Origin: Cafeteria roenbergensis | Lineage: Eukaryota > Sar > Bigyra > Bicosoecida > Cafeteriaceae | Assembly: GCA_008330645.1 (NCBI GenBank) | Contig: VLTN01000016.1 | Coordinates: 538,475 to 602,474 of the forward strand | Direction: 5' to 3' | DNA: 64,000 nt | Notes under the pieces: model-generated | Databases searched by the model: none | The model's input: only the letters and a program-made list of their open reading frames with translations | Told to the model about the DNA's origin: nothing | In this document: positions 49,440-61,300 of the stretch, piece after piece | Position numbering within the stretch: position 1 is the stretch's first letter | Layout: the number at the start of each line of letters is the position of its first letter | Made by a program: the position numbers and the translations under genes

Positions 49440-50763
49440 GCCTGCCTCTGACGCCACGGTGCCCGCGGATTCTGCCGCCGCTCTCGACGGACTGCAGCAC
49501 ACCGAGGGCAGCGACGCCGCTGAGGCCGGCCCATTGGCCGCTAGCTCGGCCATGATGGCCGAGGCTTCCGCCGAGGAGGCGGCGGCAGAGGCGGCGGATG
49601 AGGCGGCGGCAGCAGCACGGCAGGCGTGGGTAGAGCAGGGGCCAGCAAGCATCCGTCTTGCCGCAGAAATCCTGAGCACCGCTGTAGCCGGCAGCTACAT
49701 CGTCAGCGCTGACGCGGGTGCGGCAGTTGGGGGAGCGGGAGGCCAATCGGCCACGGCTGGCGAGTCTGGCGGGATTGTTGAGGGAACCTCTCGCGACGCC
49801 GGAGCCGGAGCCGGAGCCGGAGCCGGTGCCGGAGGGGTGAGTGTTCGTGTTGTGTCTGCGCCCGAGGCTCTGTCGAGAGAACTGGCCACGGACGCGACTC
49901 TCGAAGCGGCGGACAGAGCCCTGATGGTTGCACTTGGCCTGCTCAACGGCCAGGCGGCTGCTGCGAGCGGGGGTGCCGCCGTTGCCCTGCTCACGGAGCC
50001 GTGGGCTCGAGAGGAAGCGGCATCGGCAGCGGCCGCGCTGGCAAGTCTGCGGGGCACGCTGGGTCACGCCCTCCCGCCGACTGCAGCCACTGCCGCTGCC
50101 GTTTGGACGCGGCTGGGCAGCTTGCTTGCTGCCGCGGACTGGCGGCCACCAGCAGGCGCCTCGCCTGCAGCAGCAGTGGCAAGGGGCATCGCGGCTGCTG
50201 CGTGCCTTGCTGGACTTCTAACGGCCACCCAAGCAGCGCTTGAGGCGGCCGCTGCAGCCTTGAACGACGGCCAGCCTGCCGCGGCCGCACCCGCCTCCGC
50301 CGCCATTCCGTCCTTGGCGCTGGCCCTGTGCGCGACCGCGGCAGAAGGCGGGGCCGCAGCTGCCGGGACATCCTCGGCTGTGACCCAACCAGAGGCCCGG
50401 TGCTTGGCCCTGGCATGCCTGTGCTCGGTGCCAGCCGTCAGCCCGAGTATGCTCTCGAGCGAGCCCGCTTTGCGCGCCATCGCGACAGCAGTCAAAGCTG
50501 CTCTGGGGGACCCATCGCTGGAAGTTGTTGCAGAAGCCCTCAATTGCGCCTACGACGTATTTGGTGCTGACGGTCCCGCCATTTCAGCGGTCGCCAAATC
50601 GGAAGGTTTGGCATCCAGTGTTGCGACGTGCAGCGCGGCAGCTGCCTCGAGGCTCCGCGAGCGGCGCATGTCGATGGAGCCTGACGCAAGGGAGCGATGC
50701 GAAGAAATGCTCGCAAATGCGGGGCCGTTCGTTGTCTATTTGCGTGGTGCTGGCGCAGCTTGA
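48220..50763 (+). CDS. HEATR3: HEATR3/Syo1-like HEAT-repeat ribosomal-protein import chaperone
   Basis: 847 residues starting MGKNRRRAGR, the family's typical MGKSRxK basic start that serves as a nuclear-import element. HEAT/ARM helices follow: ETKALLEGIDSRSPQGRAS, RVVLLLSDPFPEVATAAASA, LIKEACLALAQL and so on. The C-terminal repeat EVVAEALNCAYDVFGADG and the last helix (EMLANAGPFVVYLR) match the conserved HEATR3 end (NEVLDAIFDVFxD ... NLRRFIAY). Yeast Syo1 and human HEATR3 co-import uL18/RPL5 and uL5/RPL11 for the 5S RNP. An alanine tract (about 394-406) and long Ala/Gly-rich inserts between repeats enlarge the protein relative to human. No introns seen. Confidence 0.82.
49399..49437 (+). repeat. 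(GCT)13 microsatellite encoding polyalanine
   Basis: Thirteen uninterrupted GCT triplets inside HEATR3. Most other alanine runs in the window use mixed GCC/GCG/GCA codons, so this pure run is a recent slippage product. Confidence 0.95.
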
Positions 50764-51036
50764 CTGAGACACACAATGGCGATCGCGTCGTCAACAGTTC
50801 GATGACTGTCCGGGAAGCTCTTCTGGAGATCCACGAAATGTGACAGCTGCACGCTGCTTGACTGAAACTCGCTCCAGTTTGCCCGGCAGACAGCCACCGA
50901 GCTGCATGGCTGCAAGCGAACACTGACGCGTGAGCCAAGCTGCCCTGAGCGACCGCCTTGGCCCGTTCCGCTCGCCACGACGAAGGCAACGACACACAAC
51001 CACAAACCCATTGCAGCTCGGGCAACCATAGCCACT

Positions 51037-51401
51037 TCACGACCTCTGAGCATCGTCGGCTGTGGCAGGCACCTGCTGGGATGCCTCCAGGGCGGCGCGC
51101 TCTTCTTCCAGCGTCCGCTCGGTCTCGTTCAGCAAGGCCTGTGGTTTTTCCGAGTCAAAGAGGCCCTCCCCCATCTTCTGGGAGCGTTTTTCTGCGGAGA
51201 CAAGGCCCAGGACTCGGACACGGCGCAATGGCCAGCACGCTGGATGCTGGGGCACGGCATCAGCTGCAAGTCGACAAGCTCACTTGAGACCGAGTACACA
51301 GCCAAGCCAACGAACAAGCCCACGGCTCCAGACAGCTTCACCCATTCTGGGGCGGGGTGGTTGACAAAGGCCCACACCGCCTTCCGGAAGATGCTGGCCA
51401 T
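51037..51401 (-). CDS. Single-pass membrane microprotein (unknown)
   Basis: Proposed two-exon gene: 51401-51284 and 51191-51037, 92-base intron (donor A|GTGAGC, acceptor CTCCGCAG), 90 residues. The first exon encodes MASIFRKAVWAFVNHPAPEW, then one TM helix (VKLSGAVGLFVGLAVYSV). The spliced second exon continues with a basic stop-transfer (KKRSQKMGEG) and an acidic helix (ETERTLEEERAALEASQQ). The topology (short N terminus, one TM, charged helix) fits small mitochondrial or ER membrane proteins, but no family is recognised. Phase agreement, the positive flank after the TM and the short length of both frames support the model. Confidence 0.55.
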
Positions 51402-52013
51402 GGCACGAGAGTGAGGTCTGCAAGTTGTTGCGAGTGCCCTACTCTGCCAGTGCGGTCCGAAGCACTCGCTCGCCTGGCATAGCGCCACCCCTGTCGGACC
51501 CTCTCCCTTCCCCCCATTCAAGCCAATCCCAATACCGTTTGTACGCAACCAAAGGCCGTACGGGCGTTGGTTGAGGGGAAACAGTCCGCAACAATGAGCG
51601 CTGTCTTCGGGCAACGAGTGTTACCGACGAGCGCGCCCTCGCGACCGTCCTCTCGGCCGCCCTCAGCGTTCCTGTGCATGCAAGCGAATTCGTCGGCGCA
51701 GTTGTCCGAGCACACACCACGCAAGAGGCCACCAGCGCGTCACGCAAAGCAAAATCGAACCCGCAAGGCGAGCGGCAAGCGTTCTGTGTGACGGCTTGCT
51801 TGCCCGGAACCAGAAAAGAGGCAGCATGTGCCCCTGTCTATGATAAACGAATCGCGCACCTTCGGCGATGGTGCCCAGACTGGCACAGGTGGCGGCTGGA
51901 ACAGGCAGCGGCTGACGTGGCGTGCTCCGGCCGCTGCCGCCGAGGTCTGCTGGCACGTCCGCCCCGTCAAGGAGATGCGCATCGCCCTTGAGCCAGGCGA
52001 AGAAGCCTTTGGC
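51402..52013. other. Intergenic region
   Basis: Lies between the microprotein gene and the 3' end of the giant surface-protein gene, both on the minus strand. Less GC-rich than the flanks. Short open frames on both strands show no family features. Confidence 0.45.
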
Positions 52014-55000
52014 TCAATCCTTCCCGCCGTCCTTGGCATTGCTGGAGGGCGGCGCAGCGCGCGTCGGGGTGGACCGGCGATGCGCCTGGCCGCGTGCGCG
52101 CCGCGCGGCATCGGCTGCACCCTTGGCCAGCAGCTTGGCGGCGGAGGCGTTCGATGCCCTGGCCATCCCCTCCAGCATCGCTAGCTCTTGCGGCCCAGGC
52201 TTGGCGGCTGCCGGAGCCTCGGCCGCCCTGCCGTCGGTGCAGCTCGCCTTGCTCTCGGCCTCTACGCCCTGCGCGCTGCGGCCGAGCGCTCTGAACCCCG
52301 CCTTCTGGGTCCACATCGGGTTTCGGGCGGTTGTGCCCACTCCGGAGCCCGCTTCTTCAGCCAGCAAAGTCAACTGGTTGCTATGTGCCCGAGCAGCGTG
52401 CCGGCCGCCGGGGAGCGCGAGACTTCTTGCCCCGCCAGAGGCGGCTCCAGAAACCACGTCATGCGCGTGCTTGCGCTTGGCAGAAGCACAGGGCAGCGTC
52501 GCCGCGGCGAAGCGAGCCAGCAGGGGGAAGCGCACCGCCACCAGTGCGAACACGAGCAACGCCAGCGCCAGCTGGACGGCCACCATCAGGATGCCCACCA
52601 GCCGCATGGCCTCCAGGTCGGGCAGTCCGTACGGAGGCACGAAGGCCAGCGCCATGGCCAGGACCACGGCGCGCCCTACCACCACGACCGTCTTGACGGC
52701 GTGCGCAGCGCCCGAGGACGGGGGCGTGGTGGCCAGGAGCAGCGTCAGGACCAGCACCTGCTTGGCCAGCATGGCCCCGACCTGCGCTCCGGGCCGCGAG
52801 TCCAGGGCCACGAGGAGCATCGAAGTGGCGAAGCGGTCGCCGAGCGCCGCCAGGAGCCACCACCGGCCCGCTGCGCGCTCGTGGTCCGAGCGCCCCGTGG
52901 CGTCAAAGACGCGCGCCCCGCGGCCCTGGTGGGCGTGAACCAAGTACGGCGGCGAGCCCACGTGGACCGGCCCGCCGCCGGGGGCGCTCCCCAGCTGCTG
53001 GCAGCAGCCGCACAGGGGCGCCAACCAGGCGAACGGCCGCTGCCGCAGCACGCTGTGCGCCTGCAGCGCAGCGAAGCCCAGCGAAAAACCGAAGAGCAGC
53101 AGCCACCCGGCGAGGCGGTGGTCAGCGGCGTCGTTCGGCCCGCCTGGAACGCGCGAGACTTCAAACATTCCGGCGAGCGTCAGCGACGAAAAGTAGATGC
53201 TGGCCACAGCCGCCATCGCGACAGCCAGCCTGTTGGCCAGCGCGGTCGGCCCGTGGATGCGTGGACGCCGCGACGCGGTGCTCCGAGGCTCGGCGGGCTT
53301 GGGCTCCTCCGCTCCGCCCGGCTTGGTCGGCACCAGCGACCCGCGCTTGCCGCCAGCCTTGGCCTTCACGGAGCCAGCCCGCAAAGGAGTGACCACGGAG
53401 AACTCAGACGAGGGAATGGGCTTGCCCGCGCCGGAACCCGCGCGGCTGTCCGGCCTTGTGAGGAAGCAGGAAGTCACGATGAGGAATCCGAAGGCCAGCG
53501 CAAAAGCCGCTTCCGCGGCAGCAAGCGACACTGCGCCCAGCTCGAGCAAGTCCTCCGGGCGGGCACCCAGCGGGGAGGCCAGCGCCCGCACCGACGATGG
53601 GACGCTCGAGTCGCCGACAGGGTCCTCCGGGAAGGCCAGCCACCAAGAAGCCTCGCCTCCGCCGGGAAGTCCCGATTCCGACTGCGCCACCGATGCGTTG
53701 CTGTACGACGACGCGTTGGGCGGTCCCCACACCATGTCCGAGGGAGGCGACGGACGCAGCACACCCCAGACTCCAGGAATCAGCCCCGTGGACGACACGA
53801 GCAGCTCGCCGCTGCGCCGCAGCACTGGCGGGGCAGTCAGGTGCAGCTGGGAGAGCATCACCGCGAACTGCCCGTGGTCCGCAACGTCCAGCACGCCCAT
53901 GCCCACCACAGCGAGCGACGGCAGCGCCGACGCGATGGCCGAGCCAGGGCCAGAGTGGAGGGGAGGCGCCCCCCACACCGCGCGGGAGGAGTCGATCACT
54001 CCCTGCAGCAAGGCAAGCCCGACTGTCGACAGGAGCACCACGGTGTGCGCCGCCGCCAGAGCGCTCTCGGTCGCGCTCTCGTCGCCGAAGACTGCGACGG
54101 GGAGCGCCGCGGCATCCGCGGAGGCGTTGCAAACGCCCTTGCCCGATTCCATCGCCTCTGGCTCCACGGCCTCGACCCAAGCCGCCTGCAGCAACGAAGC
54201 GTTCGAGGTGACGCCTTCCGGGTCTGGCGCGCAGAGCGGGCAGTCCGAGCCCGCCGCCCAGTCCCCGGGAGGCGGGCATGGGGCTGCGCAGACGATCGTG
54301 CCTTCCAACACCACCGACCCCCGGGCGCTATCCATCTCCAAGGCCCCGCCTTGGGAGCTGACAGGGCCGGAGGCGGCGCCCAGCAGAGGGTCTGCTGAGT
54401 CCTGCGTTGCGGACCGCAGGCGGGCCTCCACGCTCGTGCGGCTGCCCGGGCCGCTCGGGGGCCATCCCCCGCTCGGAGGCGGAACAACCGCGCTTGCCAC
54501 CATGCGCGCGCCAGTGACGAAGGGTCCGTCGGCGCTGAAGCCAGAGGCACCGCTGCTGCCCACGAGCGCCGCGCCCCCAGACGACAGCGGCGGCATCACC
54601 ACGGCTCTGGCGGTCGCAGCCTCGGCAAAGCCTGCCACAGCCCCAACCCCTGCCCGAAGCTGAGCAAGGACGGACTCAGAGGGCAGACCCGCTGCGCCTG
54701 TGCCGGTCGCCCTGACGCGGACCGGCAGCTCGATGCGGATCCCGCAGGACCTGGCACTCGCCGCCGCTGCCGACGAGCAGATGCCGCACGAGTCCAGCCA
54801 CAGCGGCGGCTCGCAGCAGAGGCCTCGGGCGTCCACAACGCCGCAGCCGCTCAAGCTCGATCGCCCGCCAAGACCAGCCGTGCCTGCGTAGCCCCGAACG
54901 AAGTCCGTCGACGTGCCCAGCACCGAGCGCTCGTCGCCCGTCTCCGCCGAGAGCACGAGGCGCAGCTGCCTGCCGACTGCCAGGCTCGTTGCGGCAACTC

Positions 55001-58000
55001 CGAGGCCATCGAACTGGACGACGCCGCTCCGCGCTGCGACGGACAGGGAGGGCATGGCCGAGCCGGAGGCTGGCGGCCCGGCCACGGGCTGGAGGGTGGC
55101 CACTTCGGAGCCCCGCTCGCCCGAGAAGGCGGCGATGCGAACAATGGTGGAAGAGTCGCTCTCGACAGCCTGCCCGAAGTCGTCCACCAGCACCGCGCGA
55201 GGCGCAGGCTGCAGCAGCTCGCCCCGCACAAGGGACGCCGGCGCCTGCAGCAGCTTGATGCCGGTGGCAAAACCGGTGCGCCCGGTGATGCGGAACGCCC
55301 CTGTGCTGGCGAAGTACGCCTGGGCGCGCTCCCAAGGGCCAGCGCTGCTGCCAGAGACCGAGTACTCCAGCACGAGCACGACCGAGCCGCGAGGGTGGGA
55401 TGGCACGCCGCAGTCGATGAACGAGTCCGCCGGAGGCGAGCAGGCTGCCGCCATCGACCCCGCCAGCCGCACGCGTGAGGCGGCGTCCGCAACCACGACG
55501 CGGAAGCTGGCCGACGGCGACGAGGCAAAGTTGCCTCCCGAGAGGCGCACGCTGGACCCAACTCCCGACGCTCCCGAAGCGGGCGACACGCTCGACACGA
55601 ACGGCGCCCCGGCCTGCAGCACCGCCGACTCGTCCACCAAGAAGCTGAACTGCGGCGCCGCGGCGGAGATAGAGCCCGTGCTAACGCCGTTGCTGCTCAG
55701 TGCCGAGGCCGAGGCGCTGATCCTGGCGGTCCCTGAGCCGATGTCCTGGCGCGCGCACACGCCGAACGCACAGCGTCCGCTCAGACAGTCGCTGGCCACA
55801 GCGCAAGCCCGCTCCAGGGGGCAGGGCGCGCACTTGCCGCCGCAGTCTCCAGCGGCGCACTCGGCGGCAAGCTGGCAAACCCCACCGCCACACCTTCCCG
55901 AGGCGCAGTCCGCGGCCTCCTCGCATCGGGCATACGCGGGGCACAGCCGCTGCCTGCCGCATGCGCTGCCGCAGTCCAAGTCGGCCTCGCGGTCGCGCTG
56001 CCACACGCCGTCGTAGCAGCTGCCCGTTCCGCACGTTCCCAGCGCGGCGCCCGAGAACGGCAGGCGGCAACTCCCCGACGAGCACTGCGAGTCCACCTGG
56101 CAGGCGCCTCCCGTGGCTGTCAGCCCGCAGGCGGGGCCGACGTCCACAGCCACCTCGCCGGCGTCCTGCCGGCCGTTGCTGCAGTTGCGCGGCAGTGAGC
56201 AGGCACCGTCCACGCATCTCGAGTCCGCGGCGGAGCAGTCTTCGTGCACTTGGCACGCGGCGAGCGGGCCGCAGCCAGCAGCGCACGACCCGCCACCGTC
56301 CACGCAGGTCTCGTCGCCCGAGAGCACCGCATCGGCGCAGTGCTCCACGCTGCAGACGCCCTGCTGCGGGTGGCAGAAGCGGCTCAGGCACTCCGAGCCA
56401 AGTCGGCACTTGGCGCCAGAGCCGCGAAGCGACCCGCATGGCCCTCCCAAGTCTGTCGCAGTCTCGCCCGCGTCGGCGTCGAGCACGCCGTTGGCGCAGT
56501 GGCCAGGGAGGATGCACCGGCCGCTGGCGCTGTCGCGCAGCCCAGACACACACGCGCTGGCAGCGGGCGACTCCTGCCCCGCCTCGCACAGCCCGCACCC
56601 CCCCGATCCGCACCGCCCGGCGCACGTGGGCCGGCACACCCCTGACGAACACAGCAGCCCGTCGCCGCAGTGGGAGTGCGCAGCGCAGCCGAGCCCCTCC
56701 CCGCAGGGCCCGCACAGGCCGCCGCACGTCCCGTTGCCCGCCGGGCACACCAAGGAGACCCTGCCCTCGCTTGCCCCCCACGCCGGTCCCCAGTCTCCCG
56801 ATGCAGTGGTGAGGTTTAGGAGGTCAGACTGCGACAGCGGCGCGCACTTTCCAGCGCTGCAGGCTCCGACACACGCTGAGTCGCTGCGGCAGGCCGCCCC
56901 GGGCGAGCACAGAGGGCAGCCAGACTCGGGCGGGCCGCAGTCCACGCCGTGCTCCAGTCCGTCCGCCACCCCGTTGTCGCACCTTGGCGCCTCGCAAAGG
57001 CCGCTGACGCACAGCCCGGTGCACTGCGCCGAGTCAGAGCAGGACACCCCCGGCTGGCAAAGCGCGCACCGAGGCCCGCCGCAGTCGCCGCCCGGCGCCT
57101 CGTCCACCTGCGCGATGCCGTCCGAGCAGGTGGGCTGGGCGCAGAAGCCGCCCGAGCACGACCGCGACGCGCAGTCGGTGCCAGCAGAGCACCGGCTCCC
57201 AGCTGGGCAGCGCGCGCACCCCGAGTCGCCCCCGCAGTCGACTCCCGTCTCCTTGCCGTTGCGCCTGCCGTCGCTGCACGACGGACGCTCGCACACGCGA
57301 GCCAGCGGGTTGCACACCCCGGAGCCGCAGTCCCTGTCGCTGTCGCAGCCGAGCAAGTCTGCGCAGGGCGGGCAGTCGGGGCCGCCCCCGTCGGTGCACG
57401 TCTCTTTGCCGTCCTTGACCTGGTTGAAGCACGACGGCAGCGACGCGCACGCGCCTCCCAAGCACGAGCCGGACAGGCAGTCGGCATCCGCGCTGCACCG
57501 CGCCCCCACGGGGCAGCCAGGGCAGCCGACAGTGGCGTTTCCGCCCCCCGGGGCGGATCCGCAGTCGACGTCGCTCTCGGCGGCGGGGTTGAACACGCCG
57601 TCGTCGCAGCTGGCGGCCTGGCACACGCCGCCGCTGCAAGCCCCTCCCGTGGCGCAATCCGTCTCAACGCGGCAAGTCTCGCCAAGCTGGCACATGCCGG
57701 CGCCCGCCAGCCGGTCAGAGCAAGGCTCGTCCCCGTTGGTCACGCCGTCAGAGAGGCTGGGAGGCGCGCAGAGTCCTGGCGCGTCGACGCTCGGAGTGCT
57801 GAAGGCTGCGCCCACCGACCGGCACACACCCGAGGTGCACTGCTGGGAGGAAGCACAGTGGCTGAAGTCGTCGAGGCCAGTGGCATTGACGTCCACCGCT
57901 GCCGAGGCGCCACCGCCCGAGCTGGGATCCAGCGAGCTGGCCTGGCAGGTGCCCAAGAGGCAAGCCAGGCCATCGCTGCAGTCGGAGGCATTCTGACAGC

Positions 58001-58335
58001 GCGAGCCGCGGTCGCACGGCCCACAGGTCCCGCCGCAGTCGGTGTCGGTCTCAAAGTGATCTTCCCCGGGCGACCCCTGCCGGATTCCATCAGCGCAGCT
58101 GGCTTGGGTGCAGTTTCCGCGCTTGCAGACGCCGCTCGCGCAAGACGACCCCGACCTGCACACCGAGCCAGCCGAGCTGAGCGAAGAGCAAGCCACCGGC
58201 CCGTTCACAGGGCAAGGGTCGACCGAATCTGTCCAGTCCAGCACGCCGCACGAGCTCGAGAGCACTGCATTGTCCGTCCTGAGCAGCTGCGCCTCCAGCT
58301 CAAGTCCAGCCAGCTGAGCTTCGAGCTCTTCACGA
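52014..58335 (-). CDS. Giant surface protein, C-terminal part: coiled coil, Cys-rich repeats, TIG-like domain, multi-TM
   Basis: Continuous minus frame of about 2,100 residues ending at a stop at 52014. From the N-terminal side: end of a coiled coil (EELEAQLAGLELEAQLL), then roughly 850 residues of Cys-rich repeats of the pattern NGxETDxDCGGxCxxC ... CxxxxDCxSGxC, at least fifteen copies. A TIG/IPT-like domain (VSPASGASGVGSSVRLSGGNF) follows near residue 900-960, then beta-rich sequence. The last ~700 residues hold about eight or nine TM helices (for example AHTVVLLSTVGLALLQG, AVSLAAAEAAFALAFGFLIV, MLLVALDS ... KQVLVLTLLLA) and a basic cytosolic tail. This is a type of very large protist surface receptor/adhesin. 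No start codon belongs here: the frame is the continuation of the gene to its right, linked by a one-base shift at about 58336. Confidence 0.78.
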
Positions 58336-61300
58336 TCATCCTCGCCGTTCTTGTGCCAACAAGCTGGACTGCAGCTGTTCAGCGCTGAGCGTCGCGAGAG
58401 AGGCGTTCAGCATGGCAATGCTTCCCCGAAGGCTCTCCACCTCAAGCGCCAGGTCGGCTGCTCGCTGTTCCGCCTGAGCACCTTGCGCTTGTTCCGCCGC
58501 CAACTCTAGCGTCAGCGAGCTGACTTGAGAGCGAGCGTCGCCCAAAGCCGTCTCCAGCTCGATCGTCCTCGACTCCAAGCCCACGATGCGGGTGGCGCGG
58601 GTGGCAGCCAGCTGAATTGCCAGGGCAAGGTCGCGCCTGGCGTCTCTGAGTTGGAAGTCGAGCAGCATGGAGGCATCCAGCGCCTCGTCCCGGTCAGCGC
58701 GCATCGCCTGCAGGGCGTCGTCAAGCGCCTTGAACTGAGCGAGCAGGTCAGCACTGGCCACAGACCCGCAGCTCGCATTGCCGCTCCCTGCCCCCTCCAG
58801 CAGCTGGAGCAGCATCTGATTTTGCAGCAGCAGCGTTGTCCGCTCGTCTGCGCAGGATGAGTTGAGCCGGTTGAACCGCTGCTCCAGTCCGATGTAGTCT
58901 GGGAACTTGCAGGAGCCGTCGTCGAGCGAGCCGGGCAGGAAGTTCAGCGCCGCGTCGTACGCGCAGCCGCTAGCGAACGAGTCGCTGAATGTACACGAGC
59001 CATCATTCACTTCTGCCAAGGGGCTGAAGTTCAGTGCGAGCTGGTTTGTGCAGCCCGGGATGCGGTCGAACGCGCACATCGAGCTGTTGGACACCGTGGC
59101 GGCAGGGTTGAAGTTCTCAGCGGAGCTGTTGGTACACCCCGTCACGGGCAGTGGGCCCACGTCGTCCCCGTCAGCGTCGCAGTACTTGATGGTTCGCGGC
59201 CCAATCACGCTCCCGGCCGCCTCCACGGTGGCGTTGCAAACGGCGATGCTCGGAGGCAGGACGACCTGGGCGCCGACGTCCACAGCAATGCGCAACCCCT
59301 TGAGCTCGGCCTGGGTTGTCACCACGCGCTGCACGGAATACGTAGCGACCTCTGCAGAGTCCCGCACAATCGCATGCGTCTCCGTGTTGGACGAGCTCCA
59401 CGACGCGGTGCCCCCGGTTACGACGACCGAAGTGCCGGCCTGCAGACGAAGGCTGCCGCTGCCGTCCCCGGAAACCTGCTCAACTTGGAGGAGAGACAAT
59501 TCCGAATCGGGGGAGTGCCCCCCAGGCTTGATGCTGATGGTGGCATGACCGAGAATCTCGAGGCGCGTGAGCAGCTCAATGCTCAGTCCGCGCCCGCCGA
59601 TCTCTGTGACGCCTGAAGACAGCTTGCCTCGAGCATCCACCAGGACAGTGCGGGTGGGAGGGACGGCTGCTACAGCGCTTGGGGATGCACACGACGGCCC
59701 CGTGCACGTGAAGGCCGTTCCAGCTGCCGCAAGTTGATCCGGTGGCCCAGACCCGGCTACAGACACGAAGGTTCCTTCAAACGTCGAGGTGCCACCCAAA
59801 AACGAGATCCGCCCACCGGAACCGCCGTTGCTGGCCCAGCCGGAGCCAGCAGGCACCGCATCCCCACCTGAAGCAGAAATGACACCAGTCCCCGACAGGC
59901 GTGACGCGACCACAAGCAGCGAGCCAGCAGCTCCGCCTCCGCCGGCGACTTCACCCGCAACCGCAGCTGCACGGCCGGGAGCCCCGTCCACGGTCACGAG
60001 GCCGGCGAGGTCGACGGAGCTGGACGCGGTGAAGTTGCACTGGATGAGCAACGACCCCCCGCCGGACCCGCCCGACGCCCCGCCCGACCCGCCCGCGCCG
60101 GCCAGCACGGGCCACTCGTAGTCGCCGCAGGTCTGTCCCGCCGGCCCGCCGCCGTGCATCCCGCCCTCGCCGGCGTCGTCGCCCGCGGAGCAGCTCGCGT
60201 CCCGCTCCCCGCCGGCGAACCCGGTGCCGTCGGCGCGGATGGCGGCGCCGGGCGCCAGGCGCAGTCCGTCGCGCGCGACCAGCCGCAGCTGCGTCGAACG
60301 CGGACCCAGCGCCGTCACTCGCGACGTGGCCAGCACGTCCACCTGCGCCGCGCCCACCGACCGCACGCCCGCGTCGAGCGTGAGGGACGCGTCGCCGAGG
60401 AGGCGCAGCGACTCGAAGCCGTACCGGCCCTGCGAGCCGCCTCGCCCCGCCCGCCGACGAGCGAGCACGACGCCACGCCGGCGGCGCACGCCCACGCGGC
60501 CCACTCGCCGTCCGCGCCGGTGCCGGTGGCGTTGTCGATCCACACGCCGCCCGACCCGCCCAGCGACACGGCGGCGCCCGCATCCAGCGTGAGGTGCCGC
60601 ACGCCCGACAGCTTGCCGCGAACGTCCATTGCCGCCCCGCTGGACATGATAACGCTCGGAGGCAGCAGCAGCTGCGAATGCTCTGCAACATCGACAAGGT
60701 TGAAGTTCACTGACAGCGCCAGGCTGAGGAATGGCTGCTCGAGGCAGCTGACAGCGGTTTGAGCGCCTGATGATGCAAGGGCAACGTCCGAGGTCCATCT
60801 GGCTGTGCCAAGCGGGGCCTCCGCAAGCGGCTGACCGGCGAACACCCACGTCGTGCCAGCCTCCACGGCAAGCCTCGACCGCGATACCCCGGGTCCGGAG
60901 ACGTTGCCCAGCACGATGCTGGACCGGTCGTCGGGCATGGTCTCGGGGTGGAAGGCCGAGGGGGCGCGGACGGAGAAGCTGGTCGGCGACCCCAAGTACA
61001 GGTGGTCGATCACGAACCGCGCCCGGGGCCGCACGGCGTTGAGCTGTGCGAAGTAGGGCGTGGCGGGGAGGTCGCCGTTGTCGATCTCCAGACGACGCGT
61101 GCCGCACCCGTGCGGGTTCGACTCCGACTCCGACTCCGACCCCGGCGCCGCCCGGCCGTCGCACCACAGCGTCGTGCCGGCCGCGGCCTGGGCGGACCAC
61201 GATCCCTGCGCCGCGCCGGCCCGCGTGCGCACGGAGCCCGTGGCGGCGGCCCAGGCGGGCTGGTACGCGTGCAGGGCGATCCGGCCGCCGGACCCGCCGT

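Noticed and set aside
50736-51029. 97-residue minus-strand ORF with a signal-peptide-like start (GLWLCVVAFVVASG)
   Set aside because: It overlaps the 3' end of HEATR3 and begins eight bases after the microprotein stop; the rest has no family features. Possible but unsupported.
51594-51791. Plus-strand ORF starting MSAVFGQRVLP
   Set aside because: Short, arginine/proline-rich, without homology cues or splice partners.
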